DNA of 64,000 nucleotides from Rosa chinensis (lineage: Eukaryota > Streptophyta > Magnoliopsida > Rosales > Rosaceae), in contig NC_037092.1 in the NCBI RefSeq assembly GCF_002994745.2, positions 13,011,501-13,075,500 of the forward strand, in the 5' to 3' direction. The translations under genes and the position numbers were made by a program. Below the pieces are notes generated by a model. The model was given only the letters and a program-made list of their open reading frames with translations. It did no database searches and was not told the origin of the DNA. How positions within the stretch are numbered: the first letter of the stretch is position 1; every line of letters begins with the position of its first letter. Positions 35,001 to 46,866 of the stretch are shown here, in pieces.

Positions 35001-38000
35001 GTTTGCATCAAAAACACCCATAATTCGATTTCGTTGCTTTCTATTCGAGGCTCTCCTATAGAAATATGCAGTATTCCTGTCTCCTCCTTTTAGCCATAGT
35101 GCTCTAGAGCGTTGGATCCACATAGTTTCTTCTTGTGTGAGTAGTTCTTGAAATTTTTCCTGTAGTACTTGCTTTTCTCCGTGGTCATTTGTGTCATAGG
35201 GTTTATTGAGTAGTTCATCCAAACGAGCTCATACCGCTCCCATCTCCACTTGCCTGAACATGAATGTTTCTTTTTGCTAGCTAACTTGTGAGTTCCTTCC
35301 CCGTTCGTTTAACTCGCTGGCAGACTTGCTGCATTGGATCCCGAGTGTTTACCTGTTACCATCCTCCTTTAATCACCACTTCACATTGATTACATGCATT
35401 TTTTTGCATGTAATTGTATCTAAAACACCAAAAATAAGTTAATCCTCAAGTCAATTATTATTTAATTAATTCACTTTTATTTACTTTGCAGAAAATAAGC
35501 GGAGTTGTAAAAATGGAGAAAAATTCATGGAAGATGACGACATGTGCGCAAATGTCTTATGACAATCCAAAGCAGCGCAAAAGAAAATTGTAGAAAGGAG
35601 AATTGAAAATTTGCCGTTTATTGGTTAAGCTTAATTAACATTGTGCTTAATTAAGGTAGCCATACATGGACGTGAGAGAAAGCTAGCCATGCCTGCACGT
35701 GTTCTTTAACCTACCATTCAATGACCTCACCATCACTTTGGCCTTGACACGTGGCAGCGTTTATTTCTTTTCTTTCCTTCACAACCACACGATTCGCTCT
35801 AATCTTTCTCCTGACAATCACAACTAGCCACACCCTTATATATATATATATATATATTCATAATCATATTCTGTCGAAGGGGGGAGAGAAAGCTAGTAGG
35901 CAGTAACCTAACCCATTCTTCTTCCCCTTCTGCCGCACCCTCTCTCTCTCTCTCTCTCCCTACACCCAAAACCTCCCCTCCACACCATTTTCCTCCACAC
36001 CAAAAGCCTCCTCACCAAGATCCATTTTCCTCCTCACTAAGATTTATTTTTCTCCTCACCAAGATCCATTTTCCTCCCCACTAAGATTTATTTTTCTCCT
36101 CACCAAGATCCACCATCACCTCAACAAGATTCACCTCACTAAAATTCCATCAAATCCTCATCAATTTCTCAAGGGATTTCAAGAGGCATCAAGATTTGAG
36201 ATTGGGTATAGTAAGAAGCCATCAATCAAGGCTTGTCATAATTGCTCCATAGCAATTTGTGATTTGTTCTTGTTACTTTTCACTCTTCTTCACCTTTACC
36301 TATTTACTTGATGAATATTGTTGTTGATTTGTGGATGGGTTGTGAGTAGTCTATTTAGGAAGCTAGGGTTTGAGACCTAGCATAGATTTAATGTAATAAA
36401 TATGTTTTGATTTAATGGTTTTCAATTTAATGTTTGGCATATGTTCTATTCTATAATATTTGGTTTAGATGCATGCTTAGGAGCTTGATTAACTCTTGAA
36501 TGTGTAGATGAGCATGTCTAGAACAAGTTAGGGGACCCATCACTTCTCTAATTTATGGCTAGGACACTTGTTTAGAACATGGTTAGTTACAATACCAATT
36601 TCATTGCCGTATTGGCTAGCTTGGGAACCTTGATTCTAGGACTCTTCGCCTTTTGGTGCAACTAGAGGCCCTAACAAGGCTTTAGATTGTCTCAATTGAG
36701 TTTCTACTACCCTTGATCCGGAGTAGGAATACCCTTTAAGGAATCTAATGACCCATGAGCCTTGAAAAGCCTTGGGTACGGTTCTTGATGCCACTATGAA
36801 TTGAATGACCATTGTCGGAATATATTTGTGCATTAAATTTGGTTAGGAGGATACCCTAGTGACCTAATTTTCATATCTTGATTAGTTTCTATTATCTTTA
36901 TTTTTAATTTTAATTATCAATTGTCATTTTTATTTTCTTGGCAATTAAAAAAAATCAAATTTCACAAACCACTTTCATTGTCCATACCATTTGGTTGTGA
37001 GATTCCGCATTTATTTGTGGTTCTCTTGACCTATTTTAGGCTTGGTTGTTCCGAGCCGGGCATGTAAATAGCTTGGTGCTATTTTTAGGTTTTGTTTGTT
37101 AAATTGTTGGTGACTTAGTAATCGGCATAACCAAGGATTAAAGTTAGCTTTTCAATCCTCGTGGTACGATAATTTCGGGTTCAAATATTTCCCACTTCTT
37201 TGATGACCGTGCCCTTATTGTGCGTAAGTTGCATTTAAGTACACAAATCACACATTCATTGTGAGTGGACCAAAATTGTTCAAACCTGAACTGGGACTTT
37301 CGTCTACCCGAGCGGGGAATTGGAGTCTCGCTAACATCTACTAGCAAAGGATTGTGGTCTGGGATACTTGGGGGTAGATGAGTCATCTGAGACGAGGGAA
37401 ACAATCCTTGTAATTCTACAGTTCATAGACTTCTGTCCAGTCTTTCTTTCGTTTGATAGTCCGACCAAGTATACGGGCTTCCATAGTATCCCATGTCAAT
37501 TAAAGAACAGTCCATCATTGCTTCTTTAAAAGCCTGAATCTGAGTATGTCTTCTAGATACACCTCCTGTTTTCTCTGACCTGTTAGCTATTTCATTGAAG
37601 TCACCGACTATTAACCATGGTAGGGTTGATTGCGTTGCAAGCTGTCTCATCAACTCCCATGTTTGGTGTCGTTATGCTGTTTGTGCATAACCATATAGCC
37701 CAGTTAGCCACCACTCGTCTGCTGCAGTCCTCTCTCCAATGGTTACGTTCACATGCCTTGCAGAGTAGTTTCGGATCCGGACCTTCGCTTCATTCATCCA
37801 CAGGAAAGCTATGCCCTGGCTGTCATCCCCTTTAGGCCATCCCAGGCAATTGTCAAATCCAACTTGGATCTGAAGGGTTTCAAGTTGTTTCTTGTCGCAT
37901 AGGGTTTCAGAGAGAAACAAGATTTTTGGTTTTTCTTGTCTTATGAGATCGATCAACGCTCTTCTCCTTGAGTTGCTATCTATACCTCAGCAATTCCATG

Positions 38001-38040
38001 CTAGAATACGCTATGCCATCATCCCCGATCACCGGTAAGA
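32039..38040 (-). pseudogene. LINE ORF2 remnant: endonuclease, reverse transcriptase, zf-RVT, RNase H
   Basis: Domains in order on the minus strand: apurinic-type endonuclease from RILAWNC near 38010 through KILFLSET and LIVGDFNEIANRSE (37423-37956); FRFEQFWSTHNEC near 37260-37320, then the break caused by the nested insertion; reverse transcriptase with SKAPGPDGMSPFFFQKY (34740-35222), GIRQGDPLSPYLFILCAEGLS and the catalytic LFADDSFLF (about 34050-34260); zinc-finger zf-RVT with CPMCEAAIEDN (32648-32944); and a plant-type RNase H (32039-32596) with VKCNVDGAF and HAELQAMYEA. The frame is broken by stops and shifts. For example TGA replaces the Arg/Gly codon just after RILAWNC, and a stop splits the linker near 35280. 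It cannot move by itself. Confidence 0.9.
35354..37252. mobile_element. LTR-like insertion nested in the LINE (possible solo LTR)
   Basis: Splits the LINE between the endonuclease C-terminus (WSTHNEC, about 37255) and the linker (NTRDPMQQVCQRVK, about 35345). The insert is about 1.9 kb without coding sequence. It could begin TGTTACC and end CACA on the plus strand. It has (TA)n at 35837-35857, (CT)n at 35941-35958, a roughly 47-bp tandem repeat (TTTTCCTCCTCACTAAGATT type) at about 36005-36110, and a gypsy-like tail ending in CAATCCTCGTGGTACGATAA. No clear target duplication was found, so borders and class are tentative. Confidence 0.45.
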
Positions 38041-40237
38041 GAAAAAAACTCGCCGCCATGAGATGTCAGTGCTTTACTAGAGTCTCGCTCTCTAGGGTTT
38101 TTTACCACAACCCAACATTTGCAAGTCGAGCTTGCTGGCACACCATCACGAAATAAGTATGTTACTGTACGGAAGCAGTTTACTTAATATATTGAAATAT
38201 TTATGTACCGTAAATAAATTTTTGGTATAAATTTCAAACATTTTTGGTAAGTATCTAATTATTAATTTTATTGATTAGGATACAATATCAGTGTATGTGG
38301 AAAACTGCAAATAAACAGATTCTGAATTTTGTGGTCGATAAAAATAGGATCTTGAAGCTTCATTGTCTACTTTCGATTTTTCTTACCTGGAATGATGTGG
38401 TCTTGATGGGTCAACCTTCTTTGGTTTGGAACTTTGCTTTGCATTGTCTACCGGTTCCTTAACGTTCTAATTTTTTAAGGTCACCCGTGACAGTGCACAA
38501 ATGGGAGAGAGACTCCTTTGGTTTTGTTGGTTGGGTGGGGGTGTTGTGGGACGGTGCTGTATTGAGTACAATTGGGTGAATGAGTACCATGTGATAAAGA
38601 GCACGAAACTGAGTGCGACTTGTATTGGATTCGCATACCATGTTGACAATTGTCTTCTTCCCCATGATTTCTCTGTCTCACCGACGTGAAGTTCTTCAGT
38701 CAGGCCGTTGAACTCGGACCCTTGAACTTATTCTAATCCGCATTCAAGTGATGTTACTTGTACCGATTCTAAATGCAATGAGATGTAAAGATGTTTTGAG
38801 TTCAAATTTCAGTAATTAAATTTTAATTTATAAATTGGACGTGTCACGACCGTCCCACTTAAAATTTCTCTCTTCATGATATTTGATGTAATAATCATAC
38901 AGCGAGGTGTGAAAACAATTAAGCTAAATTGTTTAAATGTTTTTTTTCCTATATGCATAAAATAAATGATCGAATACATTGTCTTCACGATCAAAGTTCC
39001 TCCCTAATAAGAGAACTCCAAATACATGAAAGATGGACTCAACTAAGCTTGTAGGACCTCTCTAGTGACTACATTGACCATGAAAACCTTTATCCACAAA
39101 AAATTCTCAGTCCTTAGAACACCAAGGGCTACGGCGGATCCAATCTGAATTCCGATACCATCAACATTTCATTCAAACTGACCATTGTGTTATCCTCCCT
39201 TATGTTGCTAGCTATAACAAACGAAAAAATGAAAAATACCGAGCTTCTGGTGTCCAATACATTTCTGTGTCTTCCCATAAGGTAGGCTACCATGTTACAT
39301 ACACCCATTGTCTGCTTTTCGAAACCATGATGGTCCTAATTTAATGGTCGTTGGGAGTTCTTGGTGCCCTTCACTTTGCCAAAAGAACCTGATTCCTACA
39401 ATCATTAGGATCACTCTCTTTTTGAGCCTAAATCATGACCTTCTCCATGTGACAATATCAAAAGGAAAAGGAAAATGTCTACCACACTACCGTTGCTCCT
39501 TGATTCCACCTATATGGGGGATGTAAATGATTGTGGTAGAGTACTATTGTACCACAAAGAAAGACTGATGCCATATCTAACTTTTGCAACGGTCTTTCAT
39601 TTCATGTATAGTATACACAATCACAATTCGGCAGGAAAGTGGACAGAAACACTTGGAGTCCTGGTGCAAAGAAAAAAAAAAACTATAGGATTGTGTCTTT
39701 AATTTAAATTTGCTATCAAAATTTTCCTTGTTGTTTTGATTTTTATTAGAGGCTTTTACCGACAAACATTTAACATTATACGTGTTTTATTTATTATTTA
39801 TTTTCCTATGAGAGACTTTTGAATATGATTGAATTATCGTCAAAGATATTTTTTATTTAGTGGACAAATGGCCGGTCGTTAAAAGTGTGTCAAAATCTTC
39901 AACAAATTGTTCGAAGACCTTCATCCCTTTTCATATTATTGGTGTGGCCAATTTTCCCTCCTCCATAAACTCTTTCTCATCCGAGTATTAAGCCTGATAG
40001 ATCCTGTGGTTCCACACAAAAAGACTTATTATGAGCCCAAGAAGTCTTGGTCCTTTGGATTAGGGTTTCAGCCCACCATTTGGATTTTCCAGAAACCCAC
40101 AAATGCCACATTGGCCCAGGCCCACCTTTCCACTGCTGCTGAATTGAAAATGATAGGGATATCTAAATTGATCAAAGTTTAGGGCGCCAATTGAGAGTTC
40201 ATTTTCTATCAGTTATCCAGTATTTGAGACAGTGAGG

Positions 40238-43200
40238 ATGGCACTGGCAATGGCAGCCATAGCAATAGCTTCACCAAATCCCCTGCATTCATCTCTAACT
40301 TTATCAAATGCCAGGGGCAGAAGAGCCTTCTGCACAAGACCAAGAAGAAGAAGAAGAACCCATTCTCTGATGAAGATTACTGGGTCCAGTCTTGCTGATG
40401 GCTCTGCTCTTTTTCAAGCAGCCCATTACACTGTATGGGTTTCATTACTTCTGCTTTGTTTTCATTTTGGTTCAATCAATCTTTGAGCTTAAATATTATG
40501 AATAATTTTTAGGGATGTGTAGCACTCTTAAAAGAGTTAAAGGAGTGATCTTTATTGTGATTTGTGAGTGAAGTTTACAAATTTGCTTGCAATTAGTTTA
40601 TGGAGAAAGAGAAAGCAGGAAACTTTGTGATTTTTATGCTAAAATGGTGAAGCTTTAAGCTATTTGGTTGTGGAATATAACATATATGACATAATTAGGA
40701 CATTTCTCATATGGGATCACAGTATCTATAGCTTCCTAGTGGAAATTGGAGGTATGTCTTGTCATTTTGGCTGAAGTAGTTGAACTGTAGCTCACTAATT
40801 TAGCAAGGAAGAAACTTGAAAATCGAAGTTATGAAAAGCTGACAATAGTTATGTCTATCTACTTGTATGTTGCTTTAGTGATATCTGGATGCTTTGTATA
40901 TGTAGGAACTAATCGAAGGAAGATTCATATTTGACTTTCTAGGTGGATACCTACATCAAAAGTGGTATGGTGATTGGGTTGGGGTCTGGTATAGCTTCTG
41001 GTATGGCCATGCAGTATATAGGTCTGCAACTTGGAGCAGGTGCTTTAAAGGATATAGTGGGGATACCAACGTAAGTATGCATTCTTTCATCTTGTCTGAT
41101 TAGGAATTTACAGTCATTTTTCTTTCTTTCTTTTGTTATGCCTATAATTCTTGGGCTCCAAAATCCCTCTAAGTGACTATGCAAGCCAGTGATGTCCTGG
41201 ATTCCTAATATTTATTGAACTTAGTATATCTTAACTGGTGGAACTGAGACAAGTTGAGGAAAAGGAGTATTGCTTTTCTCTTAAGCAGGTCTGTAGCATC
41301 TGCAAGTGAGGCAGCAAAGGCAGGAATTCCATTGGGTCACCATGAGGATGGTTCTCAAGTGTGTACATATTCTAAACATCTGAAAGTTTCCTTTTTCATT
41401 GAGTTTTTATTTTATATTTTATATGCTTTAGAGGGTTATCCTTGTCTCTAAGTCCAGAAAACACACCAGTAATTGCCATGTCTATGCTTTCCCTTTTTGG
41501 TTCCACAAAAGAAAAAGTTACACCTGTATCGAACAACTCTGAATTATGAACTGAAAATGATAAGCTAGCTAGGTTGTACAGATATTATTAGACATTTTCT
41601 TGACCCAATGTGCTATGTACCCCATTCAGTGTGATCAATATAAGTTACCCCCTAGAATGATCCTCAGTAGGATATCATTTTTAACTTGCTCCTTTGTAGA
41701 TTGATTTTGCATTTGATGATGCTGATATTATAGAAGAAAGGACACTTATTGCTGTCATTGGGAGAACAAGGTCGCAGGGTGAGGAGTCAATCATCCAAGA
41801 GAAGGTGAGTTAAGATAATATTGCCTGTCCCTAGCATAGCAAATTTCTCTAGCCATGTAAATTTTTGTGTAATATTATTATATTTTTCACATTTATTTAA
41901 CTTGCATAAATTGATATATCAAAGTTATGCTTCTTAAGATGAAGCCTGCAATTTTTTGTCTTTTTGCTTGCAGACTATATTAAACGCAGCCAATAAAGTT
42001 GTCTTCATAGTCAGAGAAAACCAGTATAAATGTGGTATGGATGGTTCTATTCCAGTTTTGGTGAATCCTGTAAGCGGCTATGCTCACCATCTGTTTTACT
42101 TAAGATTTCAAGTACCAGAATAAGAGAATGATTTCTGAACAGTTAAAGTAATTTCAGCTCAACTGGATGGAAACTGCTGAAGAGATTGATGATCTGTTTT
42201 TAGGTGATGCAGAGGTCTGCTTCTATACTATGAAGTCAATATTTTGTTTAGACTACCTTAATCAATTATCAATTTTCCTTGCATTTTATCATAAGAAACA
42301 AAGCACTTGCCACTTGTTTTTCTCAGGAAACGGGTGATTATTTCTCAAATCTTATCTATTTTTATAAGAATAAATAGTGAATAAGAAGTGAAGTGCGCGA
42401 TGCTTACAAACCGAAAGAAAAGAAAAAAGTTTAAAGATGAATATAGTTGTGAGTAACAAGATGTAGCTCTACTCTCCTAAATAGAGTGTTACCCTTCACA
42501 ACCCAGCTTTCTCTTTTACTAAGCTCTTATTCAACAGATCTAGTCTTATGAACCTTTGAAGCATCATAAAAGAAGAAGCAACTTGCAACATGGTGTGGAT
42601 TATGGTAGTCTCCACAAAAGTTCTCTGATTATGTTCAAGAAGTTGTAGAGATACTTTTGGAACATAAGTCTTGGTCACTGATAGAATAGACACTATCAGA
42701 TTGTTAGTATTGCTAGTTTTCAGTGTTTCATTTAAGAAGCAAATACAATTTCAGAATTGGAAATTGTTCATGAGACAAAGGAGTTAGCAATATAAATTGA
42801 TGTTGCAGAATCGCTCTCATCTTTTCTAATGGTATCTCCTTTTAATCCTTTTGAAGGTATGGAGGAGACCCTCAGTTGGGCTGGCAGGGCCTCATGGTGG
42901 TCAGTTTCCTCTAGTCACCAGAGAAGGCCATAACGTTATTGATGTCATATTTACATCTCCAATTCTAAGCCTTGGTAGGTCTTTCAATCGTGGTCTTTTC
43001 TTGTTTTACTATATTCTTCTGCAGTTGACGACAAGTTTGCATGTCTCTTTCTGAATTGTAGCTGAAGTATCAATGAGCCTTGATAATATTGATGGAGTCA
43101 TAGAGCATGGAATCATTTCCAAGTTCCCGTTAAGTATTTTGATCCCTATCACTTTTGCTTTTACAGAGATGACATGCCTTTTGCTTTATACATAAACAGA

Positions 43201-44135
43201 ACAGCATCACTCTTCTTACATGCAAAGGAGTGATGCACTGATGCTTGTAGTAGGTTAGATAATAGCTGTTTTATATTTAACTGTTCGATGCTGGAGGGAG
43301 TTTTACCAAAATAATAATACAGGTTCATATCAGAATTTAAAACTTTTGAATAGTGACAATAAAGAGATGTTTTCATCCTTGTGAATGGTCTAAAGTCTAA
43401 ACTATGTTGCTTAAGTAGTCTTATCAATCAATTTAGTAAAATATCGCATTGGTTTAAGAGTTTATCATTCTTGTAATTGTTATTGTAACCTTTTCTTGTC
43501 GAATAATAATGATATATCATGTTGATCATAATTAGACATTACGTTCTATCCAAAAAAAAGAATGAAATTTTTGGATAGAACGTAATGTCTAATTATGATC
43601 TACATGGTTATCATTATTATTGGACAAGAAAAGGTTACAATAACAATATTCTTTTTTTAGATAGAACGTAATGTCTAATTATGATCAACATGATATATCA
43701 TTATTATTGGACAAGAAAAGGTTACGATAACAATTACACAATTACAAGAATGAAAAGACATTTTCATAAGTCGATCTTATTGGGATTTTTAAGTCATAGA
43801 GCATATTTTAGTTTCCAGAAGTGCATTCAACTGCAACAAATGGGGGGGTGGGGGTGGGTAAACAAACCGATACTTACTGAGTTGCACCTTGTGATTACAG
43901 AGTCCATATAGACATCTCAAATTCTTGTGTTCACAATCAGAGATCCTATACTTGTTTAAAAAAAGTATTATTTTACATAAGTATCATGTTGATATCTTGG
44001 AATGTCAATCAGGTATTGCTATAACAACTAATTCTTGGTCTCGCGTTGAACTACAGATGTACTGCAGTAATTGCTTCGGAAAGTGGGCCGTCTGTTGTTG
44101 ATAATGTGCCAAAGAATTCAGTAAAGGAACCTTAA
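40238..44135 (+). CDS. RPI4: probable ribose-5-phosphate isomerase 4-like protein, chloroplastic (intact copy B)
   Basis: NagB/RpiA/CoA-transferase-fold protein. Canonical RPI interconverts ribose-5-phosphate and ribulose-5-phosphate in the Calvin and pentose phosphate cycles; activity of the plant RPI4 branch is less certain. Nine exons: 40238-40432, 40943-41070, 41289-41358, 41700-41804, 41974-42069, 42158-42214, 42857-42974, 43062-43128, 44057-44135. Phases agree and the product is 304 residues. An Ala/Ser/Arg-rich transit-like leader (residues 1-48) is followed by [16 protein letters not shown] (the GLGSGS-like phosphate loop), [31 protein letters not shown], and [20 protein letters not shown] with DVIF. 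The C-terminus reads [16 protein letters not shown]. In classical RpiA the acidic loop is D(G)ADE; here it is DDADIIE, and the usual KGGGGA loop is replaced by [11 protein letters not shown], a divergence also expected for the RPI4 branch. The ATG at 40238 is chosen because the codon two earlier is GTG. Confidence 0.9.
43471..43737. repeat. fold-back: one inverted and one direct extra copy of an ~85-bp segment in RPI4 intron 8
   Basis: Arm 1 is 43471-43558. Its reverse complement follows at about 43567-43648, and a third copy in the same orientation as arm 2 at about 43652-43737. Marker strings: arm 1 AATTAGACATTACGTTCTAT; arms 2 and 3 ATAGAACGTAATGTCTAATT. Copy A has only one arm (about 21275-21352), so the extra arms arose in copy B after the duplication. 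RNA from this intron could form a long hairpin. Confidence 0.9.
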
Positions 44136-45213
44136 TAGCAAGAGCCTGCATCACGCCACTCTTCGGTTTTTTTTTTTTTTTTTTTTCCTTTCTACACACA
44201 TAAGCCTCTGTAGAGATTTTACTGTTATCGACAACTCCCATTTTTATTATGTGCCATTCTCATATGGCTTTAGTACATATAAAATCGTACCCATTCTATG
44301 TATATAGTACACGGTTGTTTGGTAATAGGTATGGAGCTTGTGTTAGATGAACCTACCAACCAGCATTTTGAGAAACTGGGTCAATAATATGTGATTCAGC
44401 TGAGCATATACAAATAGAGGAATCTTCAATCTGACAAAATCAAGTATATAATATGTTTATTTTATTATGCAAAACTTGTTCTGTTTGAGTAATAGAGTTA
44501 ACATTATGAATTCTTGGTTTTCTTGTTTATGTTTGAGCTTTTTCAGGCGCAATGGAAATGTGATGCTTTATTTTAGGTTTGTCATTTTCATATGTCCTGT
44601 TTTTATTGGGGCAGGGGGGCCTCCATATGGCGTGTATACACATTAAAAAACAGTTATACTGATTGATGCGGTCAAGGTATGTTAGCTTAGGCGGTTGGAC
44701 TAAAACAGGTGAAGCCAAAATGTTAGTCATGGCTTACCAAAAAAAAAATATATATGTTAGAGTCTTAGATGTAGGCGAGATGTTTCAAGGAAGCTCACAG
44801 TGAGGTTAGACATCAGTTCTTAAATCTTGAGCATTCAATGCAACTCTAAATTATTAGTCTTTTCTCTTTGATAAGACTATTTATTAAATAGCGGTAATAT
44901 GGCACACTAAAATATACAAGGCACATGTGCAAAGAGCACGCCAAGGTTGACAGTACAATATTGCTTAGTCTTCCTATTCCTGCGCCAAAGTTCGACTAAA
45001 TTGCCTGGGTTAAGTCTGGTCTGGTGTGTCTACTATCTAGCGTATGATAAGACCTACTTTGAAAAGTTCGACTAAATTGCCTGGGTTAGTTGTAGTTTCA
45101 TTTACTTTGGTGATTTGGTTGTGAACTCCCACATTCCTTTTGTCATTTGGTTGATGAATGAGTATATAGGTGTTTACTGTTTAGGTTAACTTCTCAATTA
45201 ATATTCTGCCTAA
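44136..45213. other. RPI4 3' region, no gene
   Basis: AT-rich with a T-run at 44167-44186. A 27-base direct repeat (AAAGTTCGACTAAATTGCCT and on) occurs near 44990 and 45065. No supported open frame. Confidence 0.5.
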
Positions 45214-45586
45214 GAGCATCTTTAGCAGACTCTATATTCTGGCTCTTTAGCTATTTTAGAGAGCACGTTTAGCTTTTGATATATTTTAGCAGCTGCACCA
45301 GACTCCTAAATGGCTCTCTATTATAACTTTTAGCTATCTCACTCCTAAATATAGAGAGCGAGATGAGGCTCTCTATAATTTAACACATTCCTTTTGAGTA
45401 ATTTTATATAATTTATAAATACATTTAAACTATTTAATCTTCACTTAAAAAATAATATAAATTCAAAACTAACTAAAACAGATAGCACTGATATAGAAGT
45501 ATTTTTAAAGTGGCTAGCTAAAATAATTTTTCAGTTAATTTGGCTAAAATTTAACTAAAAAATTACTAACATTGCTAAAGATGCTC
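45214..45586. mobile_element. Harbinger/Tourist-type MITE
   Basis: Inverted termini GAGCATCTTTAGCA at the left and TGCTAAAGATGCTC at the right are flanked on both sides by TAA (45211-45213 and 45587-45589), the typical 3-bp target duplication of PIF/Harbinger elements. 373 bp, AT-rich, non-coding. Confidence 0.88.
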
Positions 45587-45757
45587 TAACATGTACTACA
45601 GAAAGATAGGTGTTCTATATTTATTGCGTGGATCACATAATTATGACCCAGGGATTATACATAAATCGATTGTTAGTGGGTATGAAGTCACATTTGATCA
45701 AGATCTATCATCACTTCATCAGGTTTTAATAAGTATAAATATCTATGACAGGACTAA

Positions 45758-46045
45758 TCGTGGTTTAGGCTATTAGATATATTTTTTTTTAGATTACGGC
45801 CATTCAGTGAATGATACAGACATGTAAAAATGTTAAAAAATATTTGTTAAAGATCTTGTCATTATTATTACACTAAATATCCTCTATACATCATCATAAA
45901 TATCCAGGACCCACGACTAGTGGTTTAGGCTATTAGATTATTTTTTTATTATTTTTTTATAGATTACGGCCATTCTGTAAAAATTTTAAAGAATATTTGT
46001 TAAAGATCTTGTCATTATTATTACACTAAATATCCTCTATACATC
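45758..46045. repeat. tandem duplication (~160 bp period)
   Basis: GTGGTTTAGGCTATTAGAT through TTAAAGATCTTGTCATTATT to CTCTATACATC occurs twice, at about 45760-45893 and 45919-46044. Non-coding, between RPI4 and P450 copy B. Confidence 0.85.
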
Positions 46046-46866
46046 TTAGTTTTATATTAGAGTTGTGGTTTATGTTTAGCATAAATGTTATTAACTACTA
46101 AAGTTAAAAGTCTAATTTACAGAATTATATTTAATCTTTTTAGGTGCATATATTTCCTCTTTTGAGATAACAGAGATCTAATTGAGAAGACGAGAACCTC
46201 TCGACAGCGGTCTTATAAAGTAATCCCTCAAATACTTGTGAAAGTTTGAATTTTGATGCCCTTTTGTAATAGCAGCTTCTGTAACTCTTTGCATTAGTCT
46301 AGCTGCTCTAGCATCACTAATCGTTCTGTTTCTATTTTCTTACCACCAACTTGGACAAGAAATTAGTCAACATCAAAGTGGGAAGTCAACTTTAGCAGGC
46401 CAAGAATGGCAGCTGCTACAGTTAGCAATCAGATGATTTATGTGGGACTCGTATTTTAGTACATGAGATGTAGATTCAGGAGTTTTAGTTTAAAAGCTAA
46501 TGATGTTCTGTAGATCTATATTAATCAATTGAGGATAAAAGAAATAGTTTTTCTTAGTTCCCACAAGTTGAGAAAGCAGCTCTTGCAATTGTAGCAGAAC
46601 ATGAAGAATTGGAGAAATGTTGGAGGAGCTTTTTCACCCCTAACTTTCCACGTTATAACAGCACATTTTTCATGTTTTACTTATTCTAATTCTGCACAAA
46701 GTGACTGATGCCTAAGCACAACAGATATACCAGAAAACGTATCTGAAATAAATATTTATTTTCTCTTGTAATTTCACAGAAGCAAAAAAAAAAAAAAAAA
46801 GGTTACAAATTGAAAAATGGCTATCTAATTTGGTTATGATACTGCAGTTTCACCATCCAGAAAACT

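Larger units (their letters stand above)
32005..38149 (-). mobile_element. LINE (L1-type non-LTR retrotransposon), degenerate, with nested insertion
   Basis: Runs on the minus strand. The 3' end has a short poly(A) (Ts at 32003-32013) and the 5' end is near 38149. Target duplications are GAAATAAGTATGCTATT at 31988-32004 and GAAATAAGTATGTTACT at 38150-38166. Copy A keeps the single empty site at about 18066-18082, which proves both the insertion and its borders. Without the nested 1.9-kb insertion the LINE is about 4.25 kb and holds only the ORF2-type protein; no ORF1 (gag-like) region is seen. A poly-G run at 33008-33028 interrupts the zinc-finger region. Confidence 0.93.

Noticed and set aside
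38459..38689. Overlapping frames kept in both duplicated copies (also 18363-18637)
   Set aside because: Conserved only because the DNA is duplicated; several frames overlap on both strands and none has a known motif.
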